Positions 1 through 8,654 of a stretch of DNA of 64,000 bases are shown piece by piece. The position numbers were made by a program, and so were the translations under genes. The DNA is from Castellaniella sp040276085 (GTDB taxonomy: Bacteria; Pseudomonadota; Gammaproteobacteria; Burkholderiales; Burkholderiaceae_B), in assembly GCF_040276085.1 (NCBI RefSeq), contig NZ_JBELOK010000007.1, forward strand, positions 124,001 through 188,000. Reading direction: 5' to 3'. Every line of letters begins with the position of its first letter. Position 1 is the stretch's first letter. The notes under the pieces are model-generated. The model was not told the origin of the DNA, did no database searches, and saw only the letters and a list, made by a program, of their open reading frames with translations.

Positions 1-1
1 G

Positions 2-736
2 GCGCTTCGAGGGATGTCCCTCGAAATCCCCGCAGGCCAGTTTGTCACGGTTATCGGTTCCAATGGCGCCGGGAAATCCACCTTTCTCAATGCAATTTCT
101 GGCGAGCAAACTGTAGACAGCGGCATCATCCTCATCGAGAACGAAGACGTTACGCGCCAGCCAGTCTGGGATCGCGCCCGCAAGGTGGCCCGGGTGTTCC
201 AGGATCCCATGGCGGGCACTTGCGAGAACCTGACCATCGAAGAAAATATGTCACTTGCCTTGGGTCGCGGGCAGTTTCGCAGCTTGCGTCGGGCGGTGCG
301 TGAAGAAATGCGCGTCTTGTTTCGCGAACGCCTCGTGATGCTTGGTCTGGGCCTCGAAAATCGCCTCACCGACCGCATCGGCCTGTTGTCGGGTGGTCAA
401 CGTCAGGCGGTCAGTCTGCTGATGGCGGCCCTTCGGCCGTCTCAAATTCTATTGCTCGATGAGCACACTGCCGCACTGGACCCACGTACGGCACAATTCG
501 TGCTTGATCTCACTGGCCGAATCGTGGCCGAACATGGGCTGACCACCATGATGGTGACCCACAGCATGCGTCAGGCACTTGATGTTGGTGATCGCACTGT
601 GATGCTGCATCAGGGACGTGTGGTTCTGGATGTTTCGGGCGATACCCGACGCGGGCTGGAGGTTACCGATCTGCTGGCAATGTTCGAGCGTGTCCGGGGT
701 GAAGAAATCGCGGATGACACGTTGTTGCTGGGTTAG
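2..736 (+). CDS. ABC transporter ATP-binding protein, 5' partial
   Basis: ATPase subunit of an ABC importer; its permease and binding protein would lie upstream, outside the window. The reading frame is open from base 2, and the residues before the first ATG (14) fit the usual N-terminus, so the true start is probably upstream. Visible motifs are Walker A (GSNGAGKST), Q-loop region (VFQDP), signature LSGGQ, Walker B (ILLLDEHTAALDP) and the switch histidine (MMVTHSM). The overall form resembles the COG1101 ATPases that pair with TrpX/TrpY-type or ABC-X substrate-binding proteins, but the substrate cannot be read from the ATPase. It is followed by a 157-bp gap before the efflux operon and is probably a separate unit. 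Confidence 0.9.
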   Translation, partial: ALRGMSLEIPAGQFVTVIGSNGAGKSTFLNAISGEQTVDSGIILIENEDVTRQPVWDRARKVARVFQDPMAGTCENLTIEENMSLALGRGQFRSLRRAVREEMRVLFRERLVMLGLGLENRLTDRIGLLSGGQRQAVSLLMAALRPSQILLLDEHTAALDPRTAQFVLDLTGRIVAEHGLTTMMVTHSMRQALDVGDRTVMLHQGRVVLDVSGDTRRGLEVTDLLAMFERVRGEEIADDTLLLG

Positions 737-893
737 ACGCCCGGCTGTCACAACACCATCGTTGTTTCCATTTTATACTTGGCGGTAGCGGCATTTGTCC
801 GGAAGATATTTTCAGCTTAAAGCAAATTGGCTGTGCAGCTGTGGTTCGCTGCTCAGACGATCAATTCAATTTTGTCTCACCTGGAGTTCTCTT

Positions 894-2147
894 ATGGGTT
901 TTGTGCAACCGCACGTCAGCCGTATCATGCGGCCTTTGACGCTGGTCTTGTTGCTGTCTCTGGCTGCCTGCGGCGACAAACCCCAGGAGCAGGCGAAAGG
1001 CATGCAAATACCGGTCAGCGTGGTACAGATTGCGCCTCGAGCCGTGTCGGTGACCACTGAGCTCCCTGGTCGTGTACAGGCCATCGAAGATGCCGAAATC
1101 CGTGCCAGGGTTACCGGTATCGTCAAATCCATTGATTTTGAACAGGGTGGGCTGGTTAAAGAAGGCCAGTTGTTGTTTACCATTGATCCAGCTCCTTATC
1201 GGGCCGCCCGGGATCAGGCTGCTGCCCAGCTTAAAAATGCACAAGCGGCCGCCACTACTGCCAGGCTTCAGGCCAAGCGCTTTGGCACCCTGATCAAGCA
1301 ACATGCGATTAGCCAGCAGGATTACGATAATGCCACTGCGCAATCGCGTCAGGCAGATGCCTCTGTGGCAGCTGCCGAAGCGGCGCTTGAGTCTGCAGAA
1401 ATTAATCTGGGTTACACCCAGGTTACCTCGCCGATCAGTGGCCAGATCGGTAAATCCCTGGTAACTGTCGGCGCCTTGGTCAGCGCTTCCTCTGCCACCC
1501 AGCTGGCTACCGTGCAGCGGCTCAACGAAGTCTACGTTGATATCAGTCAGCCAGTGGCACAGATCTCCCTTTTGCGTCGCCAAATTGCCGATGGCGTTAT
1601 CCAGCCGGATGCCCAGGGCGACACACAGGCAACTGTGCTCCTCGAAGACGGCACTCAATATCGCCACCCCGGCAAACTGCTGTTTTCCGGGGTCTCGGTC
1701 GACCCCGGTACTGGCCAGGTCAATTTGCGTGCTCAGTTTCCCAACCCTGAACAAATTCTTTTGCCTGGCTTGTATGTCCGGGTGCAGGTGGCTCAGGGCA
1801 TGGATAAAGAAGCGCTGGTGGTTCCCGAGCAGGCCATTCAGCACACCGCTGATGGCAACAGCACCATCGTGCTGGTCAAGGACGGCAAGGCTGCGTTCGT
1901 GCCCGTGCGGATTGGGCCGCGCGTGGAACAAGGCTATGTCCTCTACGAGGGTGTGCAGGCGGGAGATCAAGTGGTGGTAGAGGGCTTCCAGAAAATCCGG
2001 CCCGGTGCGCCGGTGCAAGCCATGCCCTGGAAGCAAGCGGGTGCCAAGGGGGCTTCTGGTGCAGAGAAACCTGCCGCGTCAGCACAAGAGCCTAAAGCGG
2101 GGCAGAAGCCCGCCCCCGGCGCTTCCGATCAGGCGAAAGCAGGCTAA
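894..2147 (+). CDS. acrA: RND efflux periplasmic adaptor lipoprotein (AcrA/MexA family)
   Basis: Membrane fusion protein linking an inner-membrane RND pump to an outer-membrane channel. I choose ATG 894 (417 aa) over the upstream in-frame start at 795. A purine-rich ribosome site (CTGGAG) lies 7-8 nt before it, and the protein then begins with a lipoprotein signal ending in lipobox LAAC with Cys26. After it come the split biotinyl/lipoyl-like domain (EIRARVTG ... TSPISGQIG), an alanine- and glutamine-rich helical hairpin around residues 95-165, and the beta-barrel domain. The C-terminus is a low-complexity Ala/Lys/Pro tail. It heads a three-gene operon with the pump 44 nt downstream. Family assignment is firm; drug range is not deducible. 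Confidence 0.94.
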   Translation: MGFVQPHVSRIMRPLTLVLLLSLAACGDKPQEQAKGMQIPVSVVQIAPRAVSVTTELPGRVQAIEDAEIRARVTGIVKSIDFEQGGLVKEGQLLFTIDPAPYRAARDQAAAQLKNAQAAATTARLQAKRFGTLIKQHAISQQDYDNATAQSRQADASVAAAEAALESAEINLGYTQVTSPISGQIGKSLVTVGALVSASSATQLATVQRLNEVYVDISQPVAQISLLRRQIADGVIQPDAQGDTQATVLLEDGTQYRHPGKLLFSGVSVDPGTGQVNLRAQFPNPEQILLPGLYVRVQVAQGMDKEALVVPEQAIQHTADGNSTIVLVKDGKAAFVPVRIGPRVEQGYVLYEGVQAGDQVVVEGFQKIRPGAPVQAMPWKQAGAKGASGAEKPAASAQEPKAGQKPAPGASDQAKAG

Positions 2148-2191
2148 GCGCCTGCTGTCTCGTCCCGTTCCCGGTTTTCTAGCGAGCTCTC

Positions 2192-5100
2192 ATGCCACAG
2201 TTTTTCATTGATCGACCAATTTTTGCCTGGGTGGTGGCCTTGGCCATCACCTTGGCGGGGCTGCTGGCCATCCCAAATATGGCGGTGTCCCAGTATCCAG
2301 AGGTAGCGCCACCCACGATTAACATCAGTGCGACTTACCCAGGGGCATCAGCCACCGATGTTTCCAGTTCTGTGGCCAGCGTGATCGAAAACGAGCTCAA
2401 TGGCGCCAAGGGCTTGCTGTATTACGAGTCAGTCAGTGACTCCTATGGTCAGGCACAGATTACCGTCACTTTTGCCGCAGGTACCGACCCCGACTTGGCC
2501 CAGGTCGACGTGCAAAACCGCTTGTCCAATGTCATGGCAAAATTGCCGGCGGCCGTTGTGCAGCAGGGCTTGAAAGTCAACCAGTCCAATTCGGGCTTTC
2601 TGATGGTGGTGACGGTGTCCTCCAAGGATGGCTCCATGGATCAGACCGCCCTGGCTGACTACATTACTCGTAATGTGCAAAACCCGATGTCCCGCATCAA
2701 GGGTGTTGGCAAGTTCCAGCTGTTTGCCTCGGGCAAAGCCATGCGTGTCTGGGTTGATCCGCAAAAGCTGGTGGGCTACGGCCTGAGCATGTCGCAGGTT
2801 AACGATGCGATCGCGCGCCAAAACGTCCTGATTTCTGGTGGCACCTTGGGATCCCCTCCCAATCCCGACAATCAGCGGGTGGCAGCGCCCCTGGTTGTCA
2901 ATGGCCAGTTGATGACCCCCGATGAGTTCGGCAATATCATCCTGCGGGCCAATCCTGATGGTTCCAGTGTGCGCATCCGGGATGTAGCTCGTGTCGAGCT
3001 TGGCTCGGACAATTACCAGTTTGGGGCGCGTCTCAATGGCAAGCCAACCGCTGCGTTTGCGCTTTCTCTCACACCAACAGCCAATGCGCTCGAGACAGCC
3101 AAGCTGGCCAAGGCAAAAATGGAAGAGCTGGCAAAGTTCTTCCCGGAGAACATTACCTACGCAATTCCGTACGACACCTCGCCCTATGTAAACTTGTCCA
3201 TCGAACAAGTGGTGCATACGCTGTTTGAAGCCATGCTCCTGGTGTTTGTCGTGATGTTCATCTTCCTCCAGAACATCCGTTACACGCTGATCCCCGCGCT
3301 GGTGGTACCTGTGGCGATTCTTGGCGCGTTTGCCGTCATGCTGGCGCTGGGCTTCTCCATCAATGTGCTGACGATGTTTGCCATGGTGTTGGCCATCGGG
3401 ATATTGGTGGATGATGCCATTGTGGTCGTCGAGAACGTCGAGCGCATCATGTCCGAGGAAGGCCTGTCTCCGCGAGAAGCCACCAAAAAGGCCATGCCAC
3501 AGATCAGTGGCGCCATCGTGGGTATCACACTGGTGCTCACCACCGTGTTCCTGCCTCTGGCATTTATGTCAGGGTCGGTGGGGGTCATCTACCGTCAATT
3601 TTCGGTGGCAATGGCCGTGTCCATTCTGTTTTCGGCCTTTCTCGCCCTCAGCTTCACACCGGCCTTGTGCGCCACCATTCTCAAACCCGTTGCCAAGGGA
3701 CACCACGAAACCAAGGGCGGGTTCTTTGGCTGGTTCAACCGATTCTTTGATCGCAGCACGCAGGGATATGCGCGGTGGGTGGGTCGCAGCCTGAAACGTT
3801 CGGCCCGTCTGATGATTGTGTTTGCGGTGCTGGTGATTGCGTTGGTCTGGATGTACACGCGCTTGCCCACGTCGTTTTTGCCCGAGGAAGACCAAGGTTA
3901 CGTGATCGCCAATATCGAGCTTCCATCGGGGTCAACCTCCAATCGTACGATTGACGTCATCAAACAGGTTGAGCAGTACTTCATGAACCTGCCTCAAGTG
4001 GCTAATGTCATTGCCGTCCAGGGCTTCAGCTTTAACGGTAATGGTCTGAACGCCGCAATTGCCTTTGTTCCGCTCAAAGACTTCTCCGAGCGCAAGGGCC
4101 CGGGAGATTCTGCACAAGCAATTTCGGGTACCGCCATGGGGAAACTGCTGTTTGGTTTGCCTGATTCCATGGTGATTTCCATCACGCCGCCGGCCATCTC
4201 GTCGCTGGGCAATGCCTCCGGCTTTGATTTACGCCTCGAGGATCGCAGCGGCGTGGGCAATAATGCCTTACAGGCAGCTGCTCAGCAGTTGTTGCAGGCT
4301 GCCAGCCAGAGCCCGATCCTTACCGGTACCCGAATCACGGGCCTGGGAGCAGGGCCCCAGCTGAAGGTTCAGATTGATCGGGCCAAGGCGGCCGCTCTGG
4401 GGGTGGATTTCTCTGAGGTGGCCAGCCTGATCTCCACTGCGATCGGTTCTTCTTACGTGGGCAAGTTTACCAACCAGGGTTGGGTGCAAAATGTCTGGGT
4501 ACAGGGCGATCAATCCTCACGTATGGATCCCGACGATATCCTGCAGCTCAATGCCCGAAATGCGGCTGGCGACATGGTGCCCTTGTCTTCGTTTGTGTCG
4601 CTCGAGTGGACGCGAGGGCCTGTTCAGGTCGTACGGTATAACGGTTACGAGGCCGTTCGTATTGGTGGTTCGGCGGCGCCCGGATACTCTACCGGCCAGG
4701 CCATGGCCGAGATGGAGCGGCTGATTGCCGAGCTGCCTGGCGGCCTGGGTTACGAGTGGACAGGCCTTTCCTACCAGGAAATTCAAGCAGGCAGTCAGTC
4801 CACGATTTTGATGGGCTTGGCGGTGCTGGTGGTGTTCATGGTGCTGGCGGCACTCTACGAAAGCTGGGCAATTCCGCTGTCGGTGATGTTGGCAGTTCCA
4901 CTGGGGATGTTGGGCGCCGTATTGCTCAGCAGCCTGATGGGCAAGTCCAATGACGTGTATTTCATGGTGGGGATGGTCACCGTGATCGGCCTGGCAGCCA
5001 AGAATGCAATTTTGATTGTGGAATTTGCCAAAGACTTGTACGCCAGTGGCGCCGGTCTTGCCGAGGCGTCTATCGAAGCCGCCCGCCTGCGGTTTCGGCC

Positions 5101-5356
5101 AATCTTGATGACTTCGTTCGCCTTTATCCTTGGGGTGGTACCGCTGGTAATGGCCAACGGCGCCGGGGCCGCCAGCCAAAATGCAGTCGGTCTGGGGGTG
5201 TTGGGCGGCATGCTGGCAGCGACACCGCTGGCGGTTATTTTTGTGCCAACCTTTTTTGTGGTGATTCTGAAATTGTTCAAGACCAAACCCAAACTGTTGG
5301 GACACCAGGCACCGCATATTCCCGCAGCCGATGACGACAGCGGAGATCGCGCATGA
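2192..5356 (+). CDS. acrB: RND multidrug efflux transporter (HAE1 family, AcrB/MexB-like)
   Basis: Proton-driven trimeric inner-membrane exporter of hydrophobic and amphipathic compounds. At 1054 aa it has normal AcrB length. It starts MPQFFIDRPIFAWV, the family's N-terminal helix. Transmembrane helix 4 carries the proton-relay aspartate pair in GILVDDAIVVVEN, and the partner lysine is in LAAKNAILIVEF. Two homologous halves each with a large periplasmic loop are visible (about residues 30-340 and 565-870). It lies 44 nt after the adaptor and overlaps the channel gene by 4 nt, so the three products are almost certainly made together. No local TetR or MarR repressor gene is present on either side within the window. 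Confidence 0.96.
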   Translation: MPQFFIDRPIFAWVVALAITLAGLLAIPNMAVSQYPEVAPPTINISATYPGASATDVSSSVASVIENELNGAKGLLYYESVSDSYGQAQITVTFAAGTDPDLAQVDVQNRLSNVMAKLPAAVVQQGLKVNQSNSGFLMVVTVSSKDGSMDQTALADYITRNVQNPMSRIKGVGKFQLFASGKAMRVWVDPQKLVGYGLSMSQVNDAIARQNVLISGGTLGSPPNPDNQRVAAPLVVNGQLMTPDEFGNIILRANPDGSSVRIRDVARVELGSDNYQFGARLNGKPTAAFALSLTPTANALETAKLAKAKMEELAKFFPENITYAIPYDTSPYVNLSIEQVVHTLFEAMLLVFVVMFIFLQNIRYTLIPALVVPVAILGAFAVMLALGFSINVLTMFAMVLAIGILVDDAIVVVENVERIMSEEGLSPREATKKAMPQISGAIVGITLVLTTVFLPLAFMSGSVGVIYRQFSVAMAVSILFSAFLALSFTPALCATILKPVAKGHHETKGGFFGWFNRFFDRSTQGYARWVGRSLKRSARLMIVFAVLVIALVWMYTRLPTSFLPEEDQGYVIANIELPSGSTSNRTIDVIKQVEQYFMNLPQVANVIAVQGFSFNGNGLNAAIAFVPLKDFSERKGPGDSAQAISGTAMGKLLFGLPDSMVISITPPAISSLGNASGFDLRLEDRSGVGNNALQAAAQQLLQAASQSPILTGTRITGLGAGPQLKVQIDRAKAAALGVDFSEVASLISTAIGSSYVGKFTNQGWVQNVWVQGDQSSRMDPDDILQLNARNAAGDMVPLSSFVSLEWTRGPVQVVRYNGYEAVRIGGSAAPGYSTGQAMAEMERLIAELPGGLGYEWTGLSYQEIQAGSQSTILMGLAVLVVFMVLAALYESWAIPLSVMLAVPLGMLGAVLLSSLMGKSNDVYFMVGMVTVIGLAAKNAILIVEFAKDLYASGAGLAEASIEAARLRFRPILMTSFAFILGVVPLVMANGAGAASQNAVGLGVLGGMLAATPLAVIFVPTFFVVILKLFKTKPKLLGHQAPHIPAADDDSGDRA

Positions 5357-6789
5357 GTATCCGGATGCAATATGGGCGCCTGGCCACCCTGACCACCTTA
5401 AGCCTGGCCTTGAGTGCCTGCTCTCTGGCACCTGATTATCAACGGCCCGTTGCCCCTGTGCCCGATCAGTTTCGGGTGGTTGGGCAAGCACAGGCAGCGG
5501 GGCAGACAAGCATGCTTCCCGAATGGCATGACGTCTTTCACGATCCGCGCCTGCAGGCACTGATTGGTCTTGCCTTGCACAATAATCGAGACTTGCGCAT
5601 CGCCATCGATCGCGTCGAAGAAGCGCGTGCCCAATATGGGGTCGTGCAAAGTGATCGTTTGCCAACCATCGGCGCGCTGGGCTCCGAGCAGGCCACCCGG
5701 CTGCCAGCTAATATGCGCCAGTCAGACGGCTCGTCGGTCAATCGCAGTTTCATTGCTGGTGTGGGCATGACTGCCTTCGAACTCGATTTCTTTGGTCGTG
5801 TGCGCAACCTCAGCGAAGCCGCCTTTCAGCAATATTTGTCTACCGAAGAAGCGCGTCGGACGGTGCAGTTGGGCCTGGTGGCACAAACTGCCGAGGCCTA
5901 TTTCAATCTGCGCTCGGCCCAGGCCATGCATGCCTTGATGGAGAAAACCCTGACTGCACGCCAGGGGACTCTCGATCTGGTGCAGGCCCGCTTTGATGCC
6001 GGGGTAGCCTCTGATCTTGATCTTGCCCAGGCCAAGGCGCAACTGGATACCGTGCGGGCTGATCTGGTTGCCACCGAGCGAGCCATTTTGCAGTCGGGCA
6101 ATGCCTTGCAGCTCATCCTCGGGATGCCGGTGCCAGGCGACTTGCCGGCACCGCAAGCGTTTGGCCGCGACCAGCTCCTGGCCTCCATTCCCGCCGGCCT
6201 GCCTTCGCAGCTACTCGAGCGCCGCCCGGATATTCTGGCAGCCGAGCACAGTCTGAAAGCCGCCAACGCACAAATCGGAGCCGCCCGTGCTGCGTTCTTC
6301 CCACATATCTCCCTGACAGGGTTGCTGGGATTTGCCAGCCCCCAGCTGGGTGGCCTGTTTGGCGGCAGCCAGCGCTACTGGCAGTTTTCGCCACAAATCC
6401 AGATGCCGCTGTTTGCCGGGGGAGTGAAGGGCAATCTTGATCTGGCCAAGGCGCGCAAAAATATTGCCGTGGCAGCCTACGAGAAAACCATACAAACCGC
6501 GTTTCGCGAAGTTGCAGATGGTCTGGCCGGCGAGGCTACCTACAGTCGCCAGCTCGATGCTGTGCGTGATACAGAAGCTTCCGCACTGAAAGCCCTGAAA
6601 TTGGCCCAGTTGCGCTACGAAACCGGGGTTGACAGTTTCCTGCAGGTGCAAACCGCGCAGGTCAATTTGTACGGTGTGCAACAGCAGTTCATTCAGGTGG
6701 GCACTGCTGCCTTGGCCAATCGGGTAGAGCTCTACAAATCGCTTGGTGGTGGCTGGTCTGCCGCTGATGTGCCTGCCGGAGAAAACTGA
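5353..6789 (+). CDS. oprM: Outer-membrane efflux channel lipoprotein (OprM/NodT family)
   Basis: Trimeric channel that completes the tripartite pump. The 478-aa protein has a lipoprotein signal with lipobox LSAC and Cys23, followed by SLAPDYQRP, the typical N-terminus of the family. Two OEP repeats are visible, around residues 60-250 and 275-460, rich in long alanine helices. The start codon overlaps the pump stop as ATGA. The stop TGA overlaps the ATG of pdxJ by one base (TGATG at 6787-6791), so the biosynthetic gene is read as the fourth gene of the operon. Confidence 0.94.
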   Translation: MSIRMQYGRLATLTTLSLALSACSLAPDYQRPVAPVPDQFRVVGQAQAAGQTSMLPEWHDVFHDPRLQALIGLALHNNRDLRIAIDRVEEARAQYGVVQSDRLPTIGALGSEQATRLPANMRQSDGSSVNRSFIAGVGMTAFELDFFGRVRNLSEAAFQQYLSTEEARRTVQLGLVAQTAEAYFNLRSAQAMHALMEKTLTARQGTLDLVQARFDAGVASDLDLAQAKAQLDTVRADLVATERAILQSGNALQLILGMPVPGDLPAPQAFGRDQLLASIPAGLPSQLLERRPDILAAEHSLKAANAQIGAARAAFFPHISLTGLLGFASPQLGGLFGGSQRYWQFSPQIQMPLFAGGVKGNLDLAKARKNIAVAAYEKTIQTAFREVADGLAGEATYSRQLDAVRDTEASALKALKLAQLRYETGVDSFLQVQTAQVNLYGVQQQFIQVGTAALANRVELYKSLGGGWSAADVPAGEN

Positions 6790-7523
6790 TGGAACTCGGG
6801 GTCAATATCGACCATATTGCCACTTTGCGTCAACAGCGCCTTACTCAATACCCAGATCCCCTGCAGGCGGCTTTGCGGGCAGAAGACGCGGGGGCCGATC
6901 TCATTACCCTGCATCTGCGCGAAGACCGCCGCCACATTCAGGACGCGGATGTCAAGGCGATCCGCCCGGTGTTGCGTACACGCATGAATCTTGAATGCGC
7001 AATCACACCAGAGATGCTGGCAATCGCCTGCCAGATCCAGCCACAGGATGTTTGCCTGGTGCCAGAAAACCGGCGTGAGCTCACCACTGAGGGTGGGCTT
7101 GATGTCTTGGGCAAGTTTCACGAAGTACAAGCTGCTGTGGCGCGTTTGCAGGATGCGGGCATCCGGGTATCGCTATTTATTGATCCCGAGGCAGATCAGA
7201 TCAAAGCGGCTGTGCGTGCAGGCGCATCAATCATCGAGCTCCATACGGGCGCTTTTGCCGATGCGGCCGACGATACGCAGCAGGCACAGCAACTTGCGCG
7301 CCTGAAAGCGGCGATTTCAATCGGTGTGGGCGAGGGTTTGCGCGTCAATGCGGGGCACGGGCTGCATTATGACAATGTTCAGATGATTGCCGCGCTCCCG
7401 GGTATCACCGAACTTAACATTGGCCATGCCATTGTGGCGCAAGCGGTATTCGACGGTTGGGAGCCGGCCATCCGGCGCATGAAGGCCCTGATGGTGCAGG
7501 CTGCCAGCGGCCAACCAGCCTGA
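6789..7523 (+). CDS. pdxJ: Pyridoxine 5'-phosphate synthase
   Basis: Condenses 1-deoxy-D-xylulose 5-phosphate with 3-amino-2-oxopropyl phosphate to pyridoxine 5'-phosphate, the last ring-forming step of DXP-dependent vitamin B6 synthesis in the cytoplasm. The 244-aa length is normal. The signature GVNIDHIATLRQ is at residues 4-15, and the glutamate and histidine motifs of the TIM barrel follow (ITLHLREDRRHI, CLVPE, IELHTG, NAGHGL, ELNIGHAI). Translation probably depends on the preceding channel gene because start and stop share a base. In many proteobacteria pdxJ is followed by acpS; that gene is not here. Confidence 0.96.
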   Translation: MELGVNIDHIATLRQQRLTQYPDPLQAALRAEDAGADLITLHLREDRRHIQDADVKAIRPVLRTRMNLECAITPEMLAIACQIQPQDVCLVPENRRELTTEGGLDVLGKFHEVQAAVARLQDAGIRVSLFIDPEADQIKAAVRAGASIIELHTGAFADAADDTQQAQQLARLKAAISIGVGEGLRVNAGHGLHYDNVQMIAALPGITELNIGHAIVAQAVFDGWEPAIRRMKALMVQAASGQPA

Positions 7524-7572
7524 TCGGTTCCTCTCAAGGCCTTATTTGTCTGTTTATTTTTTCGGAGATCCC

Positions 7573-8178
7573 ATGTCTTTGATGCTCGACACGCTTTTGA
7601 GCCGCCAATCGGTCAAATTTGTTCAGGCACCGGGGCCGGATGCTGCACAACTGGATCAGATCATGCGGGCGGCCATGCGTGCGCCCGACCACGGGGCTGT
7701 CCGGCCTTGGCGTTTTTCGCTGGTGCAGGGGCCCGACGTGGCCGCCATTGTGGATGTGGCCGAGCAGGCGGCTCAGGCCAGCGGACAAGCCCTGCCGGAA
7801 GCCAAGGTGGCCACGGCCAGAAAATGGCTTGGCAGCGTACCTTTGCTGATTTTAGTGGCTTGTCGACCCGATCCCAACGGACGTATCCGGCCAGAAGAAA
7901 GCCGGCTGTCAGTAGCTTGCGCGGTGATGAATATCCTGAATGCAGCGCATGCACTGGGTTTTCATGGATACTGGAGCACAGGCCTGGGCACCTATCTCGA
8001 TAATATGGGCGAAGCCTTTGGGTTTGATGCGCTGGACGAGACCTTCATGGGATACCTGGCGATTGGCACGCCTGTCAATGCGCCGCAGCAGCCCGAGCGA
8101 CCTGACTGGCATTCACTGGTGTCGCAATGGAGTGCATCGCAAGGCCGGCACTCGGTGACCAACCAAGAGGCCAATTAA
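7573..8178 (+). CDS. Nitroreductase family protein (YdjA-like)
   Basis: FMN-dependent oxidoreductase of the small single-domain nitroreductase type. ATG 7573 (201 aa) is preferred to the in-frame 7546 start because a ribosome site (CGGAGA) ends 6 nt before it and the protein then begins MLDTLLSRQSVK, matching the family's RRSxR FMN-binding start. Other family features are MRAAMRAPDHGAVRPWRF and LNAAHALGFHGYW with the glycine-rich GTYLDN loop. Its stop overlaps the cueR stop on the other strand by 4 nt. The natural substrate is unknown. It lies 50 nt after pdxJ and could be cotranscribed with it. Confidence 0.88.
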   Translation: MSLMLDTLLSRQSVKFVQAPGPDAAQLDQIMRAAMRAPDHGAVRPWRFSLVQGPDVAAIVDVAEQAAQASGQALPEAKVATARKWLGSVPLLILVACRPDPNGRIRPEESRLSVACAVMNILNAAHALGFHGYWSTGLGTYLDNMGEAFGFDALDETFMGYLAIGTPVNAPQQPERPDWHSLVSQWSASQGRHSVTNQEAN

Positions 8179-8654
8179 GCCCTTGATTGCATGTCCTGGC
8201 TTTGCAAGCCATCCAGGATGGGGCAGTCGGGGCGCTCGTCTCCATGACAGTGCTGGGCCAGGATTTTCAGGCTGTTTGCCATGCGCTGCAAGATGGCCGC
8301 TTTGTTTTCCAGTTCCTGGATATGATCCATGGCCAGCTTTTTTACCTCACTGCTCGCGCGATCGTGATTGCGCCATAGCTCGGTAAGTTCTGCCACTTGC
8401 TTTACCGAAAACCCCAGATCCCGTGCGCTGCGGATGAAGTGCAGGGCGTGCAGGTCGGGTTCCGCATATTGACGGTAACCGGCCAGTGTTCGGGTATGCG
8501 GCGTAAAGAGCCCCTGATCTTCGTAATAGCGGATCATCTTGGGTGTCAGCCCGGTCTGTTTTGCGGCCTCACCAATATTCAGCAGATGCGCGGGCTTGTT
8601 CAGGCGTGGTTTGCCTGGGGGCGCAGCAAGTGTGATGTGATCAGGATCGGGCAT
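8175..8654 (-). CDS. cueR: Cu(I)-responsive MerR-family regulator
   Basis: Copper-sensing activator that untwists 19-bp-spacer promoters of copper-export genes. The winged helix-turn-helix starts NIGEAAKQTGL and continues MIRYYEDQGL and AGYRQY. The long dimerisation helix follows. The metal loop has Cys136 and Cys144 in the C-x7-C arrangement (CHGDERPDC) of CueR, and the residue of the partner subunit facing the metal is Ser (RASSEVK), as in monovalent-ion sensors, not the Cys of zinc or mercury sensors. About 24 extra residues precede the usual CueR start. The start overlaps the 3' end of copA by 14 nt, so it is cotranscribed with its target and probably also controls copZ. Confidence 0.93.
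   Translation of the reverse strand: MPDPDHITLAAPPGKPRLNKPAHLLNIGEAAKQTGLTPKMIRYYEDQGLFTPHTRTLAGYRQYAEPDLHALHFIRSARDLGFSVKQVAELTELWRNHDRASSEVKKLAMDHIQELENKAAILQRMANSLKILAQHCHGDERPDCPILDGLQSQDMQSRA

Noticed and set aside
774..779. TATACT as the -10 box of the efflux operon
   Set aside because: No acceptable -35 hexamer at 16-18 bp and no extended -10 TG; not enough to call a promoter.
861..2036. 391-aa open frame on the minus strand opposite the efflux adaptor gene
   Set aside because: It lies wholly over the adaptor, has no recognisable domain, and its composition (His/Gly/Leu/Arg-rich) is that of a GC-rich antisense frame.
4517..5665. 382-aa minus-strand frame across the pump and channel genes
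   Set aside because: His- and Gln-rich antisense shadow spanning two well-supported genes; no ribosome site or family similarity seen.
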